Source: Prochlorococcus marinus str. MIT 9107 (GTDB lineage Bacteria; Cyanobacteriota; Cyanobacteriia; PCC-6307; Cyanobiaceae). Taken from it: 64,000 nt of DNA. Where the stretch lies: positions 52,738 through 116,737 of the forward strand of contig NZ_JNAI01000008.1 in NCBI RefSeq assembly GCF_000759855.1, written 5' to 3'. Positions 58,457 to 64,000 of the stretch are shown here, piece after piece. A program made the position numbers and the translations under genes. The notes below the pieces were generated by a model. That model had not been told where the DNA came from and did no database searches. It saw only the letters and a program-made list of their open reading frames with translations. Each line of letters starts with the position of its first letter. Within the stretch, counting starts at the first letter, position 1.

Positions 58457-59548
58457 ATGAACGAAAATTCTTCTCAAACCATACAAGAACTTTCTGAAGA
58501 TAAAGAAATTAAAAATTTGCCTGAATTAAATAATGATTCAGAATCCCGTAATGAGGAAGATTTATCATTCGAAAAGAACGATATTCCTTCAGCAGATTCT
58601 TCCTCCAGCAGAACAAATGCTGACTTTGATAATGCAGGATTCACACAAGAAGAATTTGCATCACTTTTGGGCAAATATGATTATAACTTTAAGCCTGGTG
58701 ATCTAGTAAAAGGAACGGTTTTTGCTCTAGAACCAAAAGGAGCCATGATAGATATAGGTGCCAAAACAGCCGCTTTTATGCCTGTTCAGGAGGTATCAAT
58801 AAATAGAGTTGAAGGATTAAATGATGTTTTACAACCTTCAGAAAGCAGAGAATTTTTCATAATGAGTGAAGAAAATGAAGATGGCCAACTAGCACTTTCG
58901 ATCAGAAGAATTGAATATCAAAGGGCATGGGAAAGAGTAAGACAACTACAAAAAGAAGATGCAACAATTTATTCTGAAGTTTTTGCAACCAATAGAGGCG
59001 GGGCTCTTGTGAGGGTAGAAGGTTTGAGAGGCTTTATCCCAGGATCCCATATAAGTGCTCGAAAAATTAAAGATGACTTAGAGGGTGAGTACCTACCATT
59101 AAAATTCCTTGAAGTTGATGAAGAGAGAAACAGATTAGTATTAAGTCATAGAAGAGCTTTGGTTGAGAAAAAGATGAATAGACTTGAGGTGGGAGAAGTT
59201 GTTGTAGGTTCTGTTAAAGGCATTAAACCCTATGGAGCTTTTATTGATATTGGAGGAGTTAGTGGTCTATTGCACATTTCTGAGATCAGCCATGAACATA
59301 TCGAGACCCCTCATAATGTTTTAAATGTTAGTGACCAAATGAAAGTTATGATCATTGACCTTGATTCAGAAAGAGGGAGAATTTCATTATCGACAAAAGC
59401 ACTTGAACCTGAACCAGGAGATATGTTAACTGACCCACAAAAAGTTTTTAATAAAGCTGAAGAAATGGCTGCAAAATACAAGCAAATGTTATTTGAACAA
59501 ACTGATGATAATGAAGAAATACCGACAACTTCATCAGAAACAGTATAA
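58457..59548 (+). CDS. rpsA: 30S ribosomal protein S1
   Basis: The 363-residue protein has an acidic, Ser/Glu-rich N-terminal extension (about residues 1-70) and three S1 RNA-binding repeats starting near residues 78, 165 and 250. They include PGDLVKGTVFALEPKGAMIDIG, here residues about 78-97, and VGSVKGIKPYGAFIDIGGVSG. It binds mRNA at the ribosome platform. This short three-repeat form is typical of cyanobacteria, which have more than one S1 homologue. Confidence 0.93.
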   Translation: MNENSSQTIQELSEDKEIKNLPELNNDSESRNEEDLSFEKNDIPSADSSSSRTNADFDNAGFTQEEFASLLGKYDYNFKPGDLVKGTVFALEPKGAMIDIGAKTAAFMPVQEVSINRVEGLNDVLQPSESREFFIMSEENEDGQLALSIRRIEYQRAWERVRQLQKEDATIYSEVFATNRGGALVRVEGLRGFIPGSHISARKIKDDLEGEYLPLKFLEVDEERNRLVLSHRRALVEKKMNRLEVGEVVVGSVKGIKPYGAFIDIGGVSGLLHISEISHEHIETPHNVLNVSDQMKVMIIDLDSERGRISLSTKALEPEPGDMLTDPQKVFNKAEEMAAKYKQMLFEQTDDNEEIPTTSSETV

Positions 59549-59683
59549 ATTTACTTATTTTTGTTTATCAGAAAAATATTAACTATAAGGTTATTTTTTT
59601 TAGAACAAGTATTTTTTAATTAACAATAATTGATTAGTAACAGCCATCTAATTTAGGATAATGTTAATATTTAATTTTTTTTA

Positions 59684-60925
59684 ATGAGTGATTTTATATT
59701 CACTTCTGAATCCGTTACTGAAGGTCATCCAGACAAAATATGTGATCAAATAAGTGACGCTGTTTTAGATGCTCTATTGACAGAAGATCCAGAAAGCAGA
59801 GTTGCATGCGAAACTGTAGTTAATACTGGTCTTTGTTTACTTACTGGAGAAATCACTTCAAAGGCAAAAGTTGATTATATAAAACTAGTTAGGAATGTAA
59901 TTAAAGAAATTGGATATGAAGGCTATAAAGCAGGTGGCTTTGACGCAAATAGTTGCGCTGTTTTAGTAGCCCTTGACGAGCAATCGCCAGATATTTCACA
60001 AGGGGTCGATGAAGCAGATGATGTTAACAATGATTTGGAAAACAATACCGGGGCTGGCGATCAAGGAATAATGTTTGGCTATGCATGCAATGAAACGCCC
60101 GAATTGATGCCATTACCAATTAGCTTGGCTCATAGATTAGCCATTCAACTCGCTAAAGTGAGACATGAAAAAGTCCTTAATTATCTCCTCCCTGATGGCA
60201 AAACGCAAGTAAGCATTGATTACAAAAAAGGGGAGCCCGTTTCAATTAATACCATTTTGATTTCAACTCAACATACCCCTGAGATTAATGAAATAAAAAA
60301 TGAAGAAGAAATTCGTAAAAAAATAAAAGAGGATTTATGGGAAAAGGTTGTAATACCTGCCACTGAAGATCTAGAAATTAAACCAGACATTCATAAAACA
60401 AGATTCCTAGTAAATCCCACTGGTAAGTTTGTAGTGGGAGGGCCTCAGGGAGATGCCGGGCTTACTGGCAGAAAAATTATTGTAGATACATATGGTGGAT
60501 ATGCAAGACACGGAGGTGGTGCATTCTCGGGCAAAGACCCCACAAAAGTTGATAGATCAGCAGCTTATGCAGCACGCTATGTAGCTAAAAGTATTGTTAA
60601 GGCAAAATTAGCAAAAAAGGCTGAAGTACAATTAAGTTACGCAATTGGAGTTGCAAAACCGATTTCCATTCTCGTTGAAACTTTTGATACTGGTGTTATT
60701 TCTCAAACTAATTTAACTGACCTAATTAAAAAGCACTTTGATTTAAGACCTGCAGCAATTATAAAAGAATTCAATCTAAGAAACTTGCCAAAAAAAATGG
60801 GTGGGGACTTTTTTAGAAAGACTGCATCCTACGGACATTTTGGTAGAAGAGATCTTGAGCTTCCTTGGGAAAATGTAGAAGAAAAAGCAGCCGAATTAGC
60901 AGAGGCATCTAAAGTATTTTTATAA
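59684..60925 (+). CDS. metK: S-adenosylmethionine synthetase
   Basis: The enzyme makes SAM from methionine and ATP. The 413-residue protein has [20 protein letters not shown] near residue 10, [15 protein letters not shown] near residue 125, and [19 protein letters not shown] near residue 282. These are the ATP, methionine and metal-binding motifs. Length is normal. No SAM riboswitch is apparent in the 135-bp leader. The sugar kinase begins 8 bp after its stop. Confidence 0.97.
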   Translation: MSDFIFTSESVTEGHPDKICDQISDAVLDALLTEDPESRVACETVVNTGLCLLTGEITSKAKVDYIKLVRNVIKEIGYEGYKAGGFDANSCAVLVALDEQSPDISQGVDEADDVNNDLENNTGAGDQGIMFGYACNETPELMPLPISLAHRLAIQLAKVRHEKVLNYLLPDGKTQVSIDYKKGEPVSINTILISTQHTPEINEIKNEEEIRKKIKEDLWEKVVIPATEDLEIKPDIHKTRFLVNPTGKFVVGGPQGDAGLTGRKIIVDTYGGYARHGGGAFSGKDPTKVDRSAAYAARYVAKSIVKAKLAKKAEVQLSYAIGVAKPISILVETFDTGVISQTNLTDLIKKHFDLRPAAIIKEFNLRNLPKKMGGDFFRKTASYGHFGRRDLELPWENVEEKAAELAEASKVFL

Positions 60926-60933
60926 GATATTTT

Positions 60934-62166
60934 ATGCCTGATGATTTTTTTGGAGGGTTAGATTTTGGAACAAGTGGTGCAAGAATATCAATAATTAATC
61001 TTCATAAGGAATTAGTATATTCAAACTCAGTTCCTTATCAATACAGCTTTAAAAATCCAAATTCTTGGATTAATTCTTGTGAAGAACTCATAAATAGAGT
61101 ACCTATTAAGATAAGAAGTAACCTTAAAAAATTGGCTATATCTGGGACCTCGGGAACTTTAATAGCAACCAACTTAAAAGGGGAGCCCGTAGGCGAAGCA
61201 ATACCTTATGGCCAAGCATGTAATGAACATAAAAACCTTCTTAAATCGTTAACTGCTGGAGAAGATCATTTACGAACTCCATACAGTAGTCTTGCTAAAG
61301 CATTAAAACTAATCGATAAATATGGGACAAATATATTGTTAAGACATCAATCTGATTGGATAACTGGCTGGTTTTTAAAAGATTGGACTCATGGAGAAGA
61401 AGGAAATAATCTTAAACTTGGGTGGGATCTAATACAAGAATCATGGCCAAAAAGCTATCTCAATACTTCATGGCAAAAATGCTTACCTCAAATAATAAAA
61501 AGTGGAGAAATTATTGGCCAAGTCCATTCTTATATAGCAGAAAGTTTTAAATTGAATAAGAAATTAATTTTAATCTCAGGCACCACTGACTCCAATGCAA
61601 GTTTATTAGCTGCAGGTTTAGGGAAAGAAGATGGTCTAACAGTTTTAGGGACAACAATTGTAGTTAAAAAAATCATTAATAAACCAATAAAAGAAAAAGG
61701 AATTACAACCCATAGAGTTAGTGGGGATTGGATCTGTGGAGGAGCATCAAATGCAGGATGCGGCATTTTATCTAAATTCTATTCTGATTCAGAAATTAAA
61801 GAACTTAGTAGACAAATCAATACATCGAAAGACACTTCTTTAAATCTTTTACCTCTAAATAGTAAGGGAGAGAGATTTCCTATTAATAATCCCTATTTAG
61901 AGCCAGTTCTTGGCCCTAGGCCTGTAAGCGACTCACTTTATTTACATGCATTATTCGAAGGTCTAGCTAAAATTGAATTAAAAGGATGGGAAAAATTACA
62001 TGCGCTAACAGGTTCACTTCCAAAAAAAATTATTACTGTTGGTGGAGGTTCAAAAAACCCTCAGTGGAGAAAAATAAGAAAAAAAATTATAAATATACCA
62101 ATAGTTTCATGCACAAAAACCACTTCATTCGGAACTGCCTTATTAGCGATCAATGCAAAACAATAG
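60934..62166 (+). CDS. FGGY-family carbohydrate kinase
   Basis: The 410-residue protein has the FGGY/ASKHA fold: GGLDFGTSGARISIINL at the N-terminus (phosphate 1 motif), SGTSGTLIATN, SGTTDSNASLLAAGLG, and TVGGGSKNPQWRKIR at the C-terminus (adenosine motif). It is related to cyanobacterial D-ribulose/xylulose-type kinases; the substrate is likely a pentulose but not decided by sequence. It is probably co-transcribed with metK. Confidence 0.88.
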   Translation: MPDDFFGGLDFGTSGARISIINLHKELVYSNSVPYQYSFKNPNSWINSCEELINRVPIKIRSNLKKLAISGTSGTLIATNLKGEPVGEAIPYGQACNEHKNLLKSLTAGEDHLRTPYSSLAKALKLIDKYGTNILLRHQSDWITGWFLKDWTHGEEGNNLKLGWDLIQESWPKSYLNTSWQKCLPQIIKSGEIIGQVHSYIAESFKLNKKLILISGTTDSNASLLAAGLGKEDGLTVLGTTIVVKKIINKPIKEKGITTHRVSGDWICGGASNAGCGILSKFYSDSEIKELSRQINTSKDTSLNLLPLNSKGERFPINNPYLEPVLGPRPVSDSLYLHALFEGLAKIELKGWEKLHALTGSLPKKIITVGGGSKNPQWRKIRKKIINIPIVSCTKTTSFGTALLAINAKQ

Positions 62167-62254
62167 TTTTTTAGGATATTTGATCAAGATATAAATTTTA
62201 TGATAAAAAGGGTTTCACAAACTACACGTCTTAATTTAGAGTATATAGGTTAAA

Positions 62255-62327
62255 GCCGGGATAGCTCAGTTGGTAGAGCAGGCGACTGAAAATCGCCGTG
62301 TCCCCAGTTCAAATCTGGGTCCTGGCA
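62255..62327 (+). tRNA. tRNA-Phe (GAA), integration target
   Basis: The 73-nt cloverleaf has acceptor arms GCCGGGA and TCCTGGC, anticodon GAA in ACTGAAAATC, and T arm CAGTTCAAATCTG. CCA is not encoded. Its last 20 nt recur exactly at 63463-63482, which marks it as the attachment gene of a mobile element. Confidence 0.96.
62308..62327 (+). repeat. attL-like direct repeat (20 bp) in tRNA-Phe
   Basis: TTCAAATCTGGGTCCTGGCA forms the 3' end of tRNA-Phe and is repeated identically and in the same orientation at 63463-63482. The repeat pair encloses a 1135-bp segment. Confidence 0.88.
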
Positions 62328-62332
62328 CCTTC

Positions 62333-62364
62333 AAACCCTTTCATAGACTGGGTTTTTTATTTTT
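62333..62364 (+). terminator. Rho-independent terminator after tRNA-Phe
   Basis: AAACCC pairs with GGGTTT across TTTCATAGACT, followed by TTTATTTTTT. It lies 5 bp after the tRNA, inside the island side of the junction. Confidence 0.75.
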
Positions 62365-62370
62365 TAGAGC

Positions 62371-62390
62371 GCAGTACAGTTGTAGTACAT
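62371..62390. promoter_or_regulatory. GCAGTACA element, left copy
   Basis: GCAGTACA at 62371 is followed ten bases later by a related GTAGTACAT. The same 8-bp word occurs three more times at the other end of the island (63323, 63380, 63394), once inverted. It is near the left junction, so it may be a regulator or recombinase arm site. Confidence 0.4.
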
Positions 62391-62490
62391 AATTTGAAAT
62401 AAGTAGATACCCAGAACTGTCCTCCATTTTTCGGTTATACGTCCATGACATTTTTCTTGCACAAAAAAATAATTAGATAATATTTGAATT

Positions 62491-62688
62491 ATGAAAACAT
62501 CAGTAAAGATACCTCCTCATCTAATAATAAATCCTTCTAAAGAGGTAATTTTTTATATGCCTAAAAAGTCTGATGCTGCTCAGGAAATTTCTGTTTGGTT
62601 GAAAGAACTAAATCTTCCCGACTACAAAGGAATGGCCATGAACAGCAAATGTATGTTCAACAGATTGAAAAATAAGCAATGTGATTAG
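62491..62688 (+). CDS. Small island-encoded protein
   Basis: The 65-residue product begins MKTSVKIPPHLIINPSKEVI, then FYMPKKSDAAQEISVWLKEL, and ends with two cysteines near the C-terminus (KCMFNRLKNKQCD). It is soluble. No HTH or catalytic motif is recognised. Its stop overlaps the stop of the convergent secreted-protein gene by 4 nt. Confidence 0.5.
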   Translation: MKTSVKIPPHLIINPSKEVIFYMPKKSDAAQEISVWLKELNLPDYKGMAMNSKCMFNRLKNKQCD

Positions 62689-63212
62689 TCAACTTCTGGG
62701 CAGAGGTATTTGTAGTGAACTTTTGGTGATCCTGATATGAGTGGAAAACCTGCCCTCGAAACACTTTTATCGTCCCAATAAAATAATGTCCAATTTCTAG
62801 CAACACTTTTCCCTTCTTCTGGAATTGCTGAGAATACTTTCCTCTCGCAATTTGCGTAATTGTAGAACACAGTTGGTTGAGCAATATCACCGAATTTTCC
62901 TGTTTTATCCATTTTCTGTCTGACGGCTCTAACCTTTACTCTTTTCCAGTTATCACCAAACCATTGTTCTTTTTTATGCTTATTAGTAACCAATTCTGTT
63001 TGTGCCCATCTAGGTAGTAGACGTTCAAAATTATTCAGTTCACCTTTATAGATATAATTCACCCTAGTCTCAAACTTACTAATTTTTATATCCTCTACTT
63101 CAGAAATAAGAGTAAAAATTGTTCGACAATCTTTCTCATATTCGCAATTAGTTGTATATGTAATGAAACTGCTAGTGCTAGCAACTAATAATGAACTAAT
63201 AAGATGAAGCAT
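62685..63212 (-). CDS. Island-encoded secreted protein
   Basis: The 175-residue protein has a signal-like N-terminus (MLHLISSLLVASTSSFITYT). Four cysteines follow: one pair close together (NCEYEKDC near residue 24) and two later (YANCERKVF and YLCPEVD), suggesting disulphides in an oxidising compartment. Trp-rich blocks such as WFGDNWKRVKVRAVRQKMDK and NWTLFYWDD are distinctive, but I do not recognise a family. Its GC is higher than the flanks. It lies 20 bp downstream of a 35-codon ORF and is probably expressed from the promoter at 63365. Confidence 0.65.
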   Translation of the reverse strand: MLHLISSLLVASTSSFITYTTNCEYEKDCRTIFTLISEVEDIKISKFETRVNYIYKGELNNFERLLPRWAQTELVTNKHKKEQWFGDNWKRVKVRAVRQKMDKTGKFGDIAQPTVFYNYANCERKVFSAIPEEGKSVARNWTLFYWDDKSVSRAGFPLISGSPKVHYKYLCPEVD

Positions 63213-63232
63213 TCAAATATTTTTAGAGACAT

Positions 63233-63340
63233 CTAGTCATAATGTAAATCACTTATCCTACGATAACTTTTGATTTTGCAGTCAGTCGTATCCCACTTAT
63301 CAGGTAATTTCTTCTTTAGTTTTGTACTGCATTGAACCAT
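63233..63340 (-). CDS. 35-residue basic peptide ORF in the island
   Basis: ATG 63340 gives MVQCSTKLKKKLPDKWDTTD, then CKIKSYRRISDLHYD. It is basic with two cysteines. It lies between a consensus -10 box (63365-63370) and the secreted-protein gene, so it is the first ORF of the island's leftward transcript. It may be a leader peptide or a fragment of a lost gene. Confidence 0.35.
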   Translation of the reverse strand: MVQCSTKLKKKLPDKWDTTDCKIKSYRRISDLHYD

Positions 63341-63364
63341 CAAAAACCCCAGTCATATACTTAC

Positions 63365-63401
63365 ATTATAGCGATTTTTGCAGTACATTTCATGCAGTAC
63401 A
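63365..63401 (-). promoter_or_regulatory. Island promoter with duplicated TGTACTGC operator-like sites
   Basis: On the minus strand a perfect TATAAT (63370-63365) is preceded by two direct repeats TGTACTGC (63401-63394 and 63387-63380), 6 bp apart. They cover the region where the -35 element would lie. This arrangement is typical of repressor or activator sites; the binding protein is unknown. Confidence 0.5.
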
Positions 63402-63462
63402 GGCGATTATGTATCTCTCAAACACGTTGATATGACTTATGTTACAAGGATCGAGGATCCTC

Positions 63463-63482
63463 TTCAAATCTGGGTCCTGGCA
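63463..63482 (+). repeat. attR-like direct repeat (20 bp)
   Basis: This is an exact second copy of the tRNA-Phe 3' end (TTCAAATCTGGGTCCTGGCA) outside any tRNA. It marks the right boundary of the island. Confidence 0.88.
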
Positions 63483-63795
63483 ACTTTAATAAAAGGGTTA
63501 AATGAGCATCTGAAAAGGTGCTTTTTTAATACCTAATTTCATTTCTGACAGTCCTTTTCAGGATATCTAAAGAAACACTCAGAGAGCAAAAAAAACTCTC
63601 TGAAAGGCATCTATTTGGGATGTAAGTGGAATGTTAATTGAGCAATAAAATTACTAATTTTTTAATCCCCAGAACTTACATTCCATCTCTATAGAAGTTT
63701 GCTCTGATGTTTTCACTCATATCATCCATTTCTTAGTCCTTTTAAAATGCTTGCTGTAGTTGCATAAGCATTACATTCAGTACACCATCTTTTTT
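63483..63795. other. Intergenic region right of the island
   Basis: A hairpin GCATCT-GAAA-AGGTGC followed by TTTTTT at about 63509-63530 reads as a plus-strand terminator, and a perfect CAGAGAG/CTCTCTG stem lies at 63580-63602 without a T-run. Only tiny ORFs (up to 17 codons) are seen, such as a minus-strand one at about 63682-63735. No confident gene. Confidence 0.5.
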
Positions 63796-64000
63796 TTAAA
63801 CTGGTTTTTCATCTTCAGCTTGCTTCTCTTCTTCAGCTGGCTTTACATCCTCAACTGGCTTCTCTTCTTCAGCTGGCTTTACATCCTCAACTGGCTTCTC
63901 TTCTTCAGCTGGCTTTACATCCTCAACTGGCTTCTCTTCTTCAGCTGGCTTTACATCCTCAACTGGCTTCTCTTCTTCAGCGGGCTTTACATCCTCAACT
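63796..64000 (-). CDS. Repeat protein, C-terminal part only
   Basis: The frame is open at the window edge and ends with TAA at 63798-63796. It encodes about five 12-residue units (VEDVKPAEEEKP) followed by AEEEKQAEDEKPV. The region is very acidic with regular Pro and Lys, so it is likely extended or coiled. Such tails occur in envelope and TonB-like proteins, but the N-terminal domain is outside the window and the function cannot be inferred. Confidence 0.8.
   Translation of the reverse strand, partial: VEDVKPAEEEKPVEDVKPAEEEKPVEDVKPAEEEKPVEDVKPAEEEKPVEDVKPAEEEKQAEDEKPV
63823..64000. repeat. 36-bp in-frame tandem repeat
   Basis: About five near-identical 36-bp units are composed of two related 18-bp halves (CTTCTCTTCTTCAGCTGG and CTTTACATCCTCAACTGG). 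Only a single difference (agcggg for agctgg at 63978) is seen. The near-identity of units implies recent expansion or homogenisation. Confidence 0.95.

Noticed and set aside
62371..63401. GCAGTACA sites as classical cyanobacterial LexA boxes
   Set aside because: The half-site spacing and orientation do not fit the AGTAC-N4-GTWC-type consensus.
63823..64000. Possible CRISPR-like repeat array
   Set aside because: The 36-bp units are directly adjacent, without spacers, and keep an open reading frame.

Overview
The window looks like a stretch of a streamlined marine picocyanobacterial chromosome, most likely high-light adapted Prochlorococcus. The evidence is very low GC outside the rRNA operon, tight gene packing, many tiny single-helix protein genes, and the marker set petB-petD, psbM, psbB-psbT, psaE, pipX, a plastid-terminal-oxidase-like protein and a complete minCDE operon. 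Assignments are read from sequence and family knowledge; no database search was run.

Layout. 1-7.7 kb is a leftward housekeeping run: aroQ, miaE, cobI, a DUF1823 gene, der, an EcfT-like permease, pipX, yggS, sepF, proC. Most junctions touch or overlap. tRNA-Tyr and tRNA-Thr follow at 7.75-7.9 kb, then a short segment with visibly higher GC carrying a SIMPL-domain gene (8.0-9.1 kb). From 9.5 to 36 kb lies a gene-poor, AT-rich accessory-like region of short conserved-unknown genes mixed with recognisable ones: an SDR reductase, a GT2 glycosyltransferase, a hydrolase, a TVP38-type membrane protein, thiD-tenA, a proline iminopeptidase, a CPBP protease, arfB, peroxiredoxin Q, tatA, a Nif11-type peptide, a CrtISO-like oxidoreductase and the terminal oxidase. 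This region also holds several decaying genes, including a photolyase remnant, and a structured RNA that resembles 6S RNA.

36-40.5 kb carries a GNAT acetyltransferase, an aldehyde dehydrogenase, a LysM protein, psaE and mutM. The single leftward rRNA operon (16S, tRNA-Ile, tRNA-Ala, 23S, 5S) fills 40.6-45.7 kb. 46-62 kb is core: a GH100 invertase, petB-petD, ctpA, an HD phosphohydrolase, minCDE, tRNA-Thr, tsaC, prmC, psbM, a wrecked 2Fe-2S ferredoxin gene, psbB-psbT, nrdR, rps1, metK and a sugar kinase.

62.2-63.5 kb is the most notable accessory feature. tRNA-Phe is followed about 1.15 kb later by an exact 20-bp copy of its own 3' end. The two copies enclose a mini-island with a predicted secreted protein, two small ORFs and four copies of an 8-bp GCAGTACA word, two of them straddling a consensus TATAAT promoter. 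No integrase is present, so this looks like the footprint of a small tRNA-targeted mobile element. The window ends inside a gene with a perfect-looking 36-bp tandem repeat.

Functionally, the core genes cover photosynthetic electron transport, cell division (sepF, minCDE), nitrogen signalling (pipX), cofactor synthesis (cobI, thiD-tenA) and translation. The striking non-core signal is the number of recently broken small genes and of very short membrane-peptide genes.
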